64,000 nt of DNA, taken from Fontibacterium abundans (GTDB lineage Bacteria; Pseudomonadota; Alphaproteobacteria; Pelagibacterales; Pelagibacteraceae). The stretch lies in assembly GCA_965235095.1 (NCBI GenBank), contig OZ249405.1; one strand, given 5' to 3'. How positions within the stretch are numbered: the first letter of the stretch is position 1; each line of letters starts with the position of its first letter. The position numbers and the translations under genes are program-made. Positions 37,448-45,763 of the stretch are shown one piece after another. Under the pieces are notes generated by a model. That model saw only the letters and a program-made list of their open reading frames with translations. It was not told the origin of the DNA and did not search any database.

Positions 37448-37697
37448 ATTTAATTTTTGCAACTAAAATTAAAAATGCTAAAAATAAAGTTACAATATTT
37501 GCAAATATTATAGGTAAATTATTAGTTAACACTCCATAAACTAACCAACTTGCAACTCCAGTTGTAAATATTAAAAACATCCATAAAGAAATATCTTTAG
37601 TGCTTTTAGTTTTCCAAACTTTATAAGCCTGCGGAACAAAGGCAACTGTTGTACAAAAGCCAGAAAAGAACCCAATATAAATTATGTATTTGTCCAT
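37440..37697 (-). CDS. SemiSWEET-type (PQ-loop/MtN3) small sugar transporter
   Basis: 85 residues, three helices. The first helix has the PQ motif (FCTTVAFVPQAYKVWKTKST), followed by DISLWMFLIFTTGVASWLVYG and a third hydrophobic helix. This is the bacterial SemiSWEET half-transporter, which dimerises to carry small sugars down their gradient. It follows the helicase gene by 24 bases on the same strand. Substrate unknown. Confidence 0.9.
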   Translation of the reverse strand: MDKYIIYIGFFSGFCTTVAFVPQAYKVWKTKSTKDISLWMFLIFTTGVASWLVYGVLTNNLPIIFANIVTLFLAFLILVAKIKFN

Positions 37698-37721
37698 TAA
37701 TTGATAAGACTAAACTTTTTT

Positions 37722-39227
37722 TTAATTGAAAGATTCTTTATTCTTATATTTTTTTTTATTACCTGTATTGAAATCTCTATCTTTGAATTCTTTTGATTTT
37801 TTACTAAAAAATTTAGGCTTTTCTCTTTCACTTTTTCTTCTGTAATCTTTTTCACCACCTTCTCTTGGTTTATATTCTTTAAAAGCTTCAATATTTTTAG
37901 GCTTAAATCCTTCTGAATGTCTACTTCCTCTAAATCTATCTGCGTGCTTATTGTCTCGAGATCTTTCTGTTGGCTTATCTCCTCTAAACCCTTCTGATGA
38001 TCTGTTGCCGCCAAAAATTGGTCTGCTACTTCCTCCACCTCGTCTATTTCTGTCTCTTCCGCCCCCTCCTCTTCTTTTATTTTTATAATCTCTTTGGAAT
38101 CCACCACTTCCACTTCTGCCTTTAGAAAAGTTTTCTTTCTTTTTAGTAGGATCTAACAATCTCTCAATAGCATTCCATTTTTCTCTATCACTATTAGTAA
38201 TAAAGGATAAAGAGGAACCCTCGGCTCCTGCTCTGGCAGTTCTGCCCATGCGGTGAATATAATCTTCAGCAACTTGAGGGAGGTCGTAATTGATAACATG
38301 TTCAATGTGAGGAACATCAAGACCTCTTGCGGCGATATCTGTTGCAACAAGTATTGTAAATTTCTTATTTCTAAAAGCGCTCATAACAGTTGTTCTTTTG
38401 CTTTGTCTTAGATTTCCATGCAAAGCATCTGCTTTGAATTTTTCTTTACAAAGCTTAGCTGCTAAATTTTTTGAATTATGTTTAGTTTTAACAAATACTA
38501 AAATTGAGCCAGTTCTTTCTTGTAATTGCTTAATTAATTCCTGATATTTTTGCTCTTGTTTTATATGGATAACTTCTTGTTTAATTTTTATGGATGGCAC
38601 ATTCGTTGCTCCCATAGAAACTCTTTCTGGATTTTTTAAATATTTAGCTGACATTCTAACAATCTCTTCAGGTAGCGTTGCTGAAAACATTAATGTTTGT
38701 TTTTTTACTGGTAGGTATTTTAGTATTCTATCAATTTGAATTCCAAAACCCATATCGAGCATGCGATCTGTTTCATCTAAAACTAAAAAACCTGTATCTG
38801 ATAATTTTAATGATTTTCTATCTAAGTGATCATTAATTCTACCTGGAGTTCCTACGATAATTCTTGGACGTGATTTAAGTTGTCCTAATTGTTTATGCAT
38901 CGACTCTCCTCCAATTAAACATGCTGCTTTGATTGGATTACTTTTTCCAAGTAACTGAATAATTACTGCAATCACTTGGTTTGCAAGCTCACGTGTTGGT
39001 GTCAATACTAGAGCCGAACCTTGCTTTGATCTACTCAACAGCTCAACTAATGGAATACTAAAGGCTGCTGTTTTTCCAGTTCCAGTTTGCGCTGAACCTA
39101 AAATGTCCCGCCCTTCCAAGGCAAGCGGTATAGAACTTACTTGAATAGGAGTTGGCGCTGTAAAATTCATTCGCGCTAATGAATTTTTTAAGTTTTGTGA
39201 AAGGCTAAAGCCTTCAAAGTTAATCAT
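37722..39227 (-). CDS. DEAD-box RNA helicase, RhlE-like, with Arg/Gly-rich tail
   Basis: 501 residues. Q motif APTPIQVSSIPLALEGRD, Walker A AQTGTGKT at 46-53, LTPTREL, motif II DETD at 151-154 (Thr instead of the usual Ala), SAT, and the second domain with DIAARGLDVPHIEHVINYD and YIHRMGRTARAG. Residues from about 365 form a low-complexity basic tail with repeated elements such as SSEGFRGDK, ADRFRGSRH and SEGFKPKN, a likely RNA-binding extension. Probably acts in ribosome assembly or RNA decay. The 130-base gap upstream, to the bactofilin gene, holds no gene. Confidence 0.92.
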   Translation of the reverse strand: MINFEGFSLSQNLKNSLARMNFTAPTPIQVSSIPLALEGRDILGSAQTGTGKTAAFSIPLVELLSRSKQGSALVLTPTRELANQVIAVIIQLLGKSNPIKAACLIGGESMHKQLGQLKSRPRIIVGTPGRINDHLDRKSLKLSDTGFLVLDETDRMLDMGFGIQIDRILKYLPVKKQTLMFSATLPEEIVRMSAKYLKNPERVSMGATNVPSIKIKQEVIHIKQEQKYQELIKQLQERTGSILVFVKTKHNSKNLAAKLCKEKFKADALHGNLRQSKRTTVMSAFRNKKFTILVATDIAARGLDVPHIEHVINYDLPQVAEDYIHRMGRTARAGAEGSSLSFITNSDREKWNAIERLLDPTKKKENFSKGRSGSGGFQRDYKNKRRGGGGRDRNRRGGGSSRPIFGGNRSSEGFRGDKPTERSRDNKHADRFRGSRHSEGFKPKNIEAFKEYKPREGGEKDYRRKSEREKPKFFSKKSKEFKDRDFNTGNKKKYKNKESFN

Positions 39228-39357
39228 TTAAGTTTGGGGAAAGTTGTAAGTAAAAATTTAATAAAATTAATTAATAATAAAATATAACCTTTATCAGTTA
39301 ACAGGCTTATTTAAAGCTTTATTGAAGATAAATTTGGCTTTGTTTCACAAAATTTGA

Positions 39358-39774
39358 TTAGGAAGCCTTTTTATCATGTTCTAGATACTTAACTTTGTCA
39401 GTATCTGATCTTTTGACTTTGTCTTTTTTAATTTTTTGAATATGACCAAAGATATCAGCGCCATTTGCAACACTTAAATTATTAAAAAAATGAATATCTC
39501 CTCTTACAACACCATTTTCTCCAACGTGGATATTTTCAGATTCTATATTTCCAACCATATGACCTAGAATCTCAATTTTTTCTGCCTGGACTTGACCTTT
39601 AACGCTTCCGGTTTCTAATATTCTTAATATTTTTGCTTTGATATTCCCTTTTACTTTTCCAGCAATTTCAATTTCACCTTTGCAATCTATCTCTCCATCG
39701 AAACGCAATGTTTCTCCCAAATGCGAAAAGCCATCAATTTGATTTTGTAATTTTTTATCTAATTTAAAAAACAT
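39358..39774 (-). CDS. Bactofilin (second of a pair)
   Basis: 138 residues. Beta-helix core made of short repeats such as FDGEIDCKGEIEIAGKVKGN, VKGQVQAEKIEILGHMVGN and VVRGDIHFFNNLSVANGADI, flanked by a basic tail (KKDKVKRSDTDKVKYLEHDKK). Bactofilins polymerise without nucleotide and act in cell shape, stalk growth or protein positioning. Two bases separate it from the upstream bactofilin. Confidence 0.88.
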   Translation of the reverse strand: MFFKLDKKLQNQIDGFSHLGETLRFDGEIDCKGEIEIAGKVKGNIKAKILRILETGSVKGQVQAEKIEILGHMVGNIESENIHVGENGVVRGDIHFFNNLSVANGADIFGHIQKIKKDKVKRSDTDKVKYLEHDKKAS

Positions 39775-39776
39775 TA

Positions 39777-40109
39777 TTAATTTTTATTGTTGCTAGTTAT
39801 TTTTTTTCTTGTTGAAGCTGCAATTTCTAATTGAGCGCCCTCATCAATAACTAAATTTCTATGGAATAATTTTCCTTTAACTTTAGCGGTACTATTTAAA
39901 TGAATTTTATCTGATGAAAGATCTCCAGTTACTTGGCCACCAACTTCAATATTATGATCTGTTGAAATATTGCCTGTAACATTTCCATTTTCTTTAATGA
40001 TAACTTCTTCAGCTTTAATATTGCCTAATAGCACTCCATCTAAAGTAATGCTGCTATTTTCACTAATATTACCTTGTAGTTTCGTATCTCTTAAAATTAC
40101 TGATGGCAT
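39777..40109 (-). CDS. Bactofilin (first of a pair)
   Basis: 110 residues, nearly all beta-helix repeat: TKLQGNISENSSITLDGVLL, NIKAEEVIIKENGNVTGNIS, GQVTGDLSSDKIHLNSTAKV, VKGKLFHRNLVIDEGAQLE. Short N-terminus (MPSVI) without membrane anchor. It is probably co-transcribed with the longer bactofilin downstream; the two may co-polymerise. Role in SAR11-type curved cells is only a guess. Confidence 0.88.
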   Translation of the reverse strand: MPSVILRDTKLQGNISENSSITLDGVLLGNIKAEEVIIKENGNVTGNISTDHNIEVGGQVTGDLSSDKIHLNSTAKVKGKLFHRNLVIDEGAQLEIAASTRKKITSNNKN

Positions 40110-40204
40110 AAATTATAAAATCCGATTAAATAATGAATACAAGAGTTTAGCAAGCATTTATTAATGTTATAATTCTTAAAAAATTAAATAAAAATAAAAG
40201 TTTT

Positions 40205-40732
40205 ATGAAAAGAGTTGAAGTTTTGTTAGAAAAAACAATATTTGCATCACGCTGGATACTTGCTCCATTTTACTTGGGCTTGTCTTTAAGTTTATTAGTT
40301 TTGCTTTATGAATTTGGTAGAGAAATAGTTCACTTTTTTACAATCATTCATCAAACCGATATTGCGGGCGTTTTGCTTTTTATACTAAGTCTCGTTGACA
40401 TTTCACTTGCTGCAAATTTATTAATTATTGTTATTTTTTCAGGCTATGAAAATTTCGTTTCTAAAATTCATATAGATGATCACGAAGATAAACCTCAATG
40501 GATGGGTCATGTAGATTTTACAGATTTAAAAATTAAATTAATTTCTTCAATCGTTGCTATTTCTGGTATTCATTTACTGAAAATATTTATGAATTTAGAT
40601 AAATATTCAAAAGATACTATTATTTTATATGTTGTCGTTCACCTGACTTTTGTTGTTAGTGGAGTGCTTCTTGCAATGATGGACTACATTATGAACAGAA
40701 GCATTAGCAAGCATTCTAAGACTAAAAAATAG
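40205..40732 (+). CDS. UPF0114 (YqhA-like) membrane protein
   Basis: 175 residues with four hydrophobic helices. N-terminal LEKTIFASRWILAPFYLGLS, then IAGVLLFILSLVDISLAANLLIIVIFSGYENFVS, and the cytoplasmic-side HVDFTDLKIKLISSIVAISG. These match the UPF0114 family, whose biochemical function is unknown to me. Divergent from the bactofilin pair with 95 bases between. Confidence 0.88.
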   Translation: MKRVEVLLEKTIFASRWILAPFYLGLSLSLLVLLYEFGREIVHFFTIIHQTDIAGVLLFILSLVDISLAANLLIIVIFSGYENFVSKIHIDDHEDKPQWMGHVDFTDLKIKLISSIVAISGIHLLKIFMNLDKYSKDTIILYVVVHLTFVVSGVLLAMMDYIMNRSISKHSKTKK

Positions 40733-40829
40733 TTCATAAACACCCGTGTTAAAAAGATTTGTTATAAAAATAATTAAAAATTATACGTTAGAAATTTGAA
40801 TATTATTAAGAATTAATTGTATTTTATAT

Positions 40830-41159
40830 ATGAAGCAAGATTACTCAGTAAAAGACATCTTAAATGCCGTAGATGACATTTTAAAAGTTAAATCTGCACA
40901 AGAGTCAAATAAAAAAATTGCGAACGAAATTCCTGTAAAAGATATTTTAAGTGCTGTAGATAATATTTTAAAAGTTAAATCTCTTCAAAGCCCAGCAAAA
41001 AAAATTATAAATGAAATTTATGTAGAAAATGATAGTGCAAAAAAATTAGTAGACAATCTAGAATCTAAAAAAGAAAATGAGATGAAAAAAAAATATGATT
41101 TATTAGTAGTAAATAATGCTAAAGATATTTTAATATTAAACCGTATTATTTTTAAATGA
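40830..41159 (+). CDS. Hypothetical protein with internal duplication
   Basis: 109 residues, charged and Lys-rich, no signal or membrane segment. The stretches VKDILNAVDDILKVKS (7-22) and VKDILSAVDNILKVKS (36-51) are near-identical amphipathic helices. A coiled-coil-like charged middle (about 68-92) follows and the end is DLLVVNNAKDILILNRII. I do not recognise the family; the repeat faintly recalls the EILxSIRxIL helix of PopZ-type proteins. The stop overlaps the start of the zinc-ribbon gene (ATGA), so translation is probably coupled. Confidence 0.65.
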   Translation: MKQDYSVKDILNAVDDILKVKSAQESNKKIANEIPVKDILSAVDNILKVKSLQSPAKKIINEIYVENDSAKKLVDNLESKKENEMKKKYDLLVVNNAKDILILNRIIFK

Positions 41160-41605
41160 TTATTGAGTGCGCTTGTAAAAAATATAAATTTGCAGTTAAA
41201 GCTGAGGAAATTGGTATTAATGGTCGAGTAGTTCAATGTGGGGTTTGTGATCAAAAATGGTTTCAGGAACCAGCAAGTTCTGAAGAATTTAAAGTTTTAA
41301 AAGAAAACCAAATACAAGAGGAGGAGGAAGAAAAAGCTAAAAATCAAAAAACAATAAAAGAAAAGCCTAGCAAAAACTATGTTCCAATTAAATATGAAAA
41401 CAAAGGCAAAATAAATTATACAAAAATTTTTTTAACTATTATGGTTATTTCTATAATTAGTATAGTTTTTAGCTTTGAAAATAGAGAGTATATACTTAAT
41501 AAAAATCCTGACTTTGCTGATTTCTTTAGTCTTTTAGAAGAGTTTGTTGAATATTTAAAAATTAATTATTCAGATATTATAAATACATTCATACCGAAAC
41601 AATAA
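41156..41605 (+). CDS. Zinc-ribbon (MJ0042-like) single-pass membrane protein
   Basis: 149 residues. The N-terminal MIIECACKKYKFAVKAEEIG then VVQCGVCDQKWFQ resembles the MJ0042/zinc-ribbon_5 domain found at the N-terminus of many alphaproteobacterial proteins, but the first knuckle is Cys5-x-Cys7 rather than CxxC; the second is Cys28-x2-Cys31. An acidic/basic linker follows, then one membrane helix at about 92-107 and a short helical end. Function unknown. Overlaps the upstream repeat protein by 4 bases. Confidence 0.78.
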   Translation: MIIECACKKYKFAVKAEEIGINGRVVQCGVCDQKWFQEPASSEEFKVLKENQIQEEEEEKAKNQKTIKEKPSKNYVPIKYENKGKINYTKIFLTIMVISIISIVFSFENREYILNKNPDFADFFSLLEEFVEYLKINYSDIINTFIPKQ

Positions 41606-41615
41606 TAAATAATTT

Positions 41616-41714
41616 ATGAGTTTAATTACAGGGCTTATACTCTTCGTTGTTGGAATAGTTGGAACTATTCTATTCTTTATATTTTTATCTTGGGTTGAAA
41701 ATAATAAAAAATAA
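41616..41714 (+). CDS. 32-residue single-helix membrane protein
   Basis: ATG at 41616, TAA ending 41714: MSLITGLILFVVGIVGTILF, then FIFLSWVENNKK. It is one hydrophobic helix with a charged, Asn/Lys-rich end. It begins 10 bases after the zinc-ribbon stop and its stop directly abuts that of the convergent small gene, which fits the packing of this genome. No clear Shine-Dalgarno. Reminiscent of small respiratory-complex or CcoQ-like subunits only in size. Confidence 0.5.
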   Translation: MSLITGLILFVVGIVGTILFFIFLSWVENNKK

Positions 41715-41834
41715 TTAATAACAAAGTTTAGAAATTAAAAAGTACAACTCCATACCTTTAGTTTGATAAGAATAAGTAACTGCCAAAAGAAATAAAACAA
41801 AACCTACCCATATAAAAAATATTGATTTTTTCAT
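41715..41834 (-). CDS. 39-residue membrane protein coupled to MFS gene
   Basis: ATG (41834-41832) overlaps the TGA of the MFS transporter gene (41833-41831), the ATGA arrangement of coupled translation. Product MKKSIFFIWVGFVLFLLAVT, then YSYQTKGMELYFLISKLCY: one helix after two lysines. The stop is at 41717-41715, immediately next to the stop of the convergent 32-residue gene. Could be an accessory peptide of the transporter; no family recognised. Confidence 0.55.
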   Translation of the reverse strand: MKKSIFFIWVGFVLFLLAVTYSYQTKGMELYFLISKLCY

Positions 41835-43039
41835 GCCGCTTGTCTTTCTAATCTTGCTATAGTTTTTTCTTCAATTGGATAATTAATGACTGCCCCTAAT
41901 ACCCCAAGTGCAATTGATATATACCAAACAATATCATAAGAGCCTGTCACATCATAAACTTTGCCTCCCAACCAACCACCTAAAAAAGCTCCAACTTGAT
42001 GAAATAAAAAAGCAATTCCATAAAGCATACTCATATTTTTAACACCAAAGACTGTTGTAATCGTTCCTTGAGTTAGTGGAATTGTTGAAAGCCAAAGCAC
42101 TCCCATTAGAGCAGCAAATACATAAGCTGTTAAATTTGAAACAGGAAATAAAATAAAAATTAAAATAATTACTGCACGTGATGCATAAATAGAACTTAAG
42201 AGTAAAGGCTTTCTAATCTTGGCACCTAAAAATCCTGCGTAATAAGTTCCAAAAATATTAAATAGTCCTATTAAAGCTAATACAATAGTCCCAATTTGTG
42301 GTGATAGACCCTTATCAATTAAAAATGCTGGTGCATGAGTCATAATAAAAAGAATATGAAAACCACATACAAAAAAACCAAAGCATAACAACCAGAAACC
42401 TTTATGACTAAAGGCCTCTGTTAATATTTCTCTTAATGACAAATCTTGAGTGGCTGTCTGTTGAATTGGTTTTTCAAACATAGGAACTGCAAGAACTAAC
42501 ATTATAAGTGTAAGCACAGATAAAATACCAAAGGCTAAAGCTGGTCCAAAACTTTGCAATAATACTAACGATGCGGGTAACATTATAAATTGTCCAAGGG
42601 ATGCGCTCGACATTGCAATTCCAATTGAAACACTTCTTTTCTCTGGTGTTACAGATCTGCTTATTGCTCCAAATATTGGAAATGTAACTCCTGATATTCC
42701 AATTCCTAAAATGCCCGATGCAATGACAAATCCTGTTTTAGTTGTAAGAAATCCCATTAAAAATAAACCTAGAGAATAAAGAATGCTTCCAACAACTACG
42801 ACAACGCCAGCTCCTACCTTGTCAGAAATTCTACCGGTAAAAGGCTGCCAAATTCCCCACATTAAATTTTGAAAAGCAAGACCCATTGCAAACACTTCTC
42901 TACCCCATAGATTTTTTTCGCTAACAGGAATTAAAAAAATTCCAAAAGAGTGTCTAATTCCAAATGCAAGCGCAAGTAGAACTGAACCTGCAATTAACAC
43001 AAATATTGGCTGCCTAAATTTATCTAACACTTGAAACAT
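41831..43039 (-). CDS. Major facilitator superfamily transporter
   Basis: 402 residues, about twelve helices. MFS landmarks: FGIRHSFGIFLIPVSEKNLW in helix 1 region, the loop 2-3 motif GRISDKVGAG (G-x3-D-x2-G type), and SVSIGIAMSSASLGQF in the first half; the second half has FGTYYAGFLGAKIRKP. The helix 1-2 region resembles the monocarboxylate/OFA-like branch. Substrate not inferable. Divergent from the TSUP transporter gene and coupled to a 39-residue gene downstream. Confidence 0.88.
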   Translation of the reverse strand: MFQVLDKFRQPIFVLIAGSVLLALAFGIRHSFGIFLIPVSEKNLWGREVFAMGLAFQNLMWGIWQPFTGRISDKVGAGVVVVVGSILYSLGLFLMGFLTTKTGFVIASGILGIGISGVTFPIFGAISRSVTPEKRSVSIGIAMSSASLGQFIMLPASLVLLQSFGPALAFGILSVLTLIMLVLAVPMFEKPIQQTATQDLSLREILTEAFSHKGFWLLCFGFFVCGFHILFIMTHAPAFLIDKGLSPQIGTIVLALIGLFNIFGTYYAGFLGAKIRKPLLLSSIYASRAVIILIFILFPVSNLTAYVFAALMGVLWLSTIPLTQGTITTVFGVKNMSMLYGIAFLFHQVGAFLGGWLGGKVYDVTGSYDIVWYISIALGVLGAVINYPIEEKTIARLERQAA

Positions 43040-43084
43040 ACTTATTAACTAATAACATTATTTGGAAAATAATAAATTTATATA

Positions 43085-43927
43085 ATGAGCAATAAAGTAT
43101 TTAAAATTTTATTTGGCCTATTAATTATCTCTGCGATAACAATGTTAACCTATTATCGAGGAATAGATGCGACACCTTTTAATGGTGATTTATTTTTCTG
43201 GGCTTTATTGTTTGGATCGATTGCTGCATTAATTGATGGTAGCTTGGGAATGGCTTATGGAGTAACAGGCACAGCTTTTTTATTAGGTTATGGAATTTCA
43301 CCTGTTAAAGCTGTTGCTTACATTCATATAGCTGAAATTTTTGTCTCGGGATCCTCTGGATTAAATCACTGGAAAATTGGGAATGTTGACACTAAATTAT
43401 TTAAAAAACTTCTAATACCTGGAATCATTGGCTCTATTCTTGGAGCTTTAATAATAACTAAAGTTAAGATTCCGTATTTATCAATCGTGATATCTATTTA
43501 TCTATTATTTATGGGAATATTTCTAATTTCAAAAGCCTATTCAAAAATAAAATTACAATTTAAACAAAAAAATTCTGCTGTTATTCCTCTTGCGGTAACC
43601 GGTGGGTTTGTGGATGGCGCTGGTGGAGGTGGCTGGGGTCCTGTTGTCACAACAAGTTTGTTGGGTGGGAAAATGTTGCCAAAAAAAATTATTGGAACTG
43701 TTAATGCTTCTGAGTTTTTTATTAATTTAGCATCAGCAACTACTTTTTTATTTTTTGTTAAAATTACAGACTGGGAAGCATTAGCTGGCCTTATAATTGG
43801 TGGTTTTTTAATAGCTCCTTATGCTGCAAAAGCTACTTCAAAAATGAGTATTAAAATGATTTTAACAGTTGTTGGCTGTCTTATTATAATAATAAGTCTT
43901 AGAAAAATTATTCCGCTATTTATATAA
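43085..43927 (+). CDS. Sulfite exporter TauE/SafE family (TSUP) permease
   Basis: 280 residues, about eight helices. The twofold-repeated family segment appears as LIDGSLGMAYGVTGTAFLLG in the first half and GGFVDGAGGGGWGPVVTTSL in the second. TSUP proteins move sulfite, sulfonates or organic acids across the inner membrane. No linked sulfur gene is visible. Its end overlaps the antiporter gene on the other strand by 8 bases. Confidence 0.9.
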   Translation: MSNKVFKILFGLLIISAITMLTYYRGIDATPFNGDLFFWALLFGSIAALIDGSLGMAYGVTGTAFLLGYGISPVKAVAYIHIAEIFVSGSSGLNHWKIGNVDTKLFKKLLIPGIIGSILGALIITKVKIPYLSIVISIYLLFMGIFLISKAYSKIKLQFKQKNSAVIPLAVTGGFVDGAGGGGWGPVVTTSLLGGKMLPKKIIGTVNASEFFINLASATTFLFFVKITDWEALAGLIIGGFLIAPYAAKATSKMSIKMILTVVGCLIIIISLRKIIPLFI

Positions 43928-45173
43928 TTTTATAACAAATAATTGCAACAATCGTAGGTCCCAAAGCAGATAAAAACAAATACAAAGGGCTAATAGTATT
44001 CCCATAAAAATTTTTACTTAGAATAGAGTAACCTGCTGGATTAGGAGCGTTTGCAATAACCGTTAATCCTCCACCAGTTATTGCTCCTGCAGCCAATGCA
44101 TACTTAAATTGATCTGAAAGGCCGTCGACTAAAGAGCCAAGGTAAGTAAGAGCAGCATTGTCTGTTATTGCAGTCAAAGCAACTGCTGCATAATAAATTT
44201 GATCTGGACTTAGTTTATTTAACAAGGGTTGTAACCACCATTTTTGTAGACCCCCTAAAATTACTAAGCCAGCTAAAAATAGAGAAACTAAAAAAGCCTC
44301 TTTTAAAATTAGTTTATTCTGAAACCGATCGTAAGAAGAAGCTATTCCAAGAAAAATTATAAAAATTCCTAAAAAAATAATTAAATCATGAACAAAAAAA
44401 ATAACGCCAATTAGTAAAATTAAATGAATAAATAAAATAAAAAAAGGAGTATTATTTTCTTTTATATTTAAATTTTTAATTTTAATTAACTCTTTTCTAA
44501 ATATTATTGTCAAAATTAAACTATTAGCAAAGACAGCAAGAGCAGTTCTCCAGCCAAATGTGGTCAGCATAAACATTAAATCCCAATTCCATTTAGCGGC
44601 AACCATTAATATGGGTGGTGCAGCGAAGGGGGTCATTGCACCTCCTATACTAACATTTACAAATAGAGTTCCGATAATTCCGTATTTAAATTTATTAGAA
44701 ATATTCTTTGAATAAAAATGCTCTTTAAGAATTAATGCTGCTAAAGTCATTGCGGCAGGTTCGGTAATAAAAGAACCTAGAAGAGGCACAAATGTCATTG
44801 TCACAAAAAAAAGTCGAAGAGAATGGTTTATGGGCAATAATTTAGAGATCTGTTTAACGCATGTTAAAGAAAAATCTAATATTGGTTTGCTGGCAGCAAT
44901 AACCATAATTACAAAAACAAATAATGGCTCAACATAACTTTGGTTGTTTAAATAATTAACTACGTCATTTTTACCAGATGAAATAAAAAAAAATAAAACA
45001 AGAATTATTGCCCAAAAACCAAATACAATCTCCACCTCTCCAAGCATATGTAATATTTTTTCATGTTTGGAATATTTGTGGGCTAAACTCTTAAAAAATT
45101 TTACTGAAAATGTGTGTACAATTGCAATAGCAAATATAAATGAAGCTATAAATTGAATTGGTATGTCGAACAT
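43920..45173 (-). CDS. Putative Na+/H+ antiporter (PF07399-like)
   Basis: 417 residues, about eleven helices. Half-helix motifs GSFITEPAAMTLAALILKEH and NVSIGGAMTPFAAPPILMVA in the first half and TAITDNAALTYLGSLVDGLS with GGGLTVIANAPNPAGYS in the second resemble NhaD/ion-transporter topology and the putative Na+/H+ antiporter family. Charged residues within helices (Glu, Asp) could carry ions. Function is predicted only; Na+ use would fit a marine cell with an SbtA-type carrier. Confidence 0.78.
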   Translation of the reverse strand: MFDIPIQFIASFIFAIAIVHTFSVKFFKSLAHKYSKHEKILHMLGEVEIVFGFWAIILVLFFFISSGKNDVVNYLNNQSYVEPLFVFVIMVIAASKPILDFSLTCVKQISKLLPINHSLRLFFVTMTFVPLLGSFITEPAAMTLAALILKEHFYSKNISNKFKYGIIGTLFVNVSIGGAMTPFAAPPILMVAAKWNWDLMFMLTTFGWRTALAVFANSLILTIIFRKELIKIKNLNIKENNTPFFILFIHLILLIGVIFFVHDLIIFLGIFIIFLGIASSYDRFQNKLILKEAFLVSLFLAGLVILGGLQKWWLQPLLNKLSPDQIYYAAVALTAITDNAALTYLGSLVDGLSDQFKYALAAGAITGGGLTVIANAPNPAGYSILSKNFYGNTISPLYLFLSALGPTIVAIICYKII

Positions 45174-45288
45174 TACTAAAATTTATATCAATTCTAAAAA
45201 ATAAACTATCAATTAAATTAAAATAATTTCGATTTTTGTATTTCAGTTTGAGATACTTTATTATTTTGAGGAATTTAGAGGAGGGAGA

Positions 45289-45325
45289 TTTTTAAAGTGC
45301 TAACTAAAAGTTAGCACTTTAAAAA
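45289..45325. terminator. Hairpin downstream of small secreted protein gene
   Basis: Perfect inverted repeat AAAGTGCTAAC / GTTAGCACTTT (45294-45304 and 45310-45320) with 5-base loop, extended by T5/A5 to 16 pairs. It lies just past the stop at 45333 and before the antiporter gene. Probably a terminator for the small-protein transcript; the A/T extension means it could also work on the plus strand. Confidence 0.72.
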
Positions 45326-45332
45326 AAAATGC

Positions 45333-45587
45333 TTACTTCTTAGCCGGAGCTAGAACAGCAGAAGCGGCGTTGATTGATTTAACGCAATCAGCTTCTTTTT
45401 TAGCTGCTAGTGCATCACCAGCTTTTTTTCTTAGATCACCAGCTTTTTTAGTTGCTGCTGCATCTAATTTTGCTGTTTTTACTGCTACATCGTAACCTTT
45501 TATTAAATCAGCGCAAGATTTAGCTTGAGCGTTTGCAAAAGATACGAATAAGAACATACTTACGATTGTTGCTAGTATAGTTTTCAT
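45333..45587 (-). CDS. Small secreted Ala/Lys-rich protein
   Basis: 84 residues. Clear signal peptide MKTILATIVSMFLFVSFANA followed by QAKSC. The mature ~64 residues are almost entirely Ala, Lys, Asp and Leu in helical pattern (KLDAAATKKAGDLRKKAGDA) with two cysteines (SCADLIK, DCVKSIN) that could form a disulfide. Its own 206-base leader region and strong terminator suggest a monocistronic, possibly abundant transcript. No family recognised. Confidence 0.72.
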   Translation of the reverse strand: MKTILATIVSMFLFVSFANAQAKSCADLIKGYDVAVKTAKLDAAATKKAGDLRKKAGDALAAKKEADCVKSINAASAVLAPAKK

Positions 45588-45733
45588 TTGTTTTACTTGT
45601 TGTTAAGTTAATTGGCGGCGAAAGTATTTAATTTAAGACTTTCTGTAAATGTATTTTTGACAAGGAAAAGCCTTCATTCTTAATAAAGATTTTTAAATAC
45701 CCAAGTAAATCAAAGATTTTTAAACAAACTACA

Positions 45734-45763
45734 TAACTAACCTATGCGTAGTTCTGTTAGTTA
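45734..45763. other. Inverted repeat between ppdK and the small secreted protein gene
   Basis: TAACTAAC and GTTAGTTA form an 8-pair stem around a 14-base loop that contains a small CTATGCGTAG element. It lies 31 bases past the ppdK stop on the minus strand, but no U-tract follows. It may be a weak terminator, an RNA processing site or part of the leader of the downstream gene. Nothing else is seen in the 206-base gap. Confidence 0.35.

Noticed and set aside
37697..38113. 138-residue Glu/Lys/Ile-rich open frame on the minus strand
   Set aside because: It is an alternative frame of the repetitive helicase tail. The helicase frame has all conserved motifs and a coherent RG-rich tail; the other frame is low-complexity.
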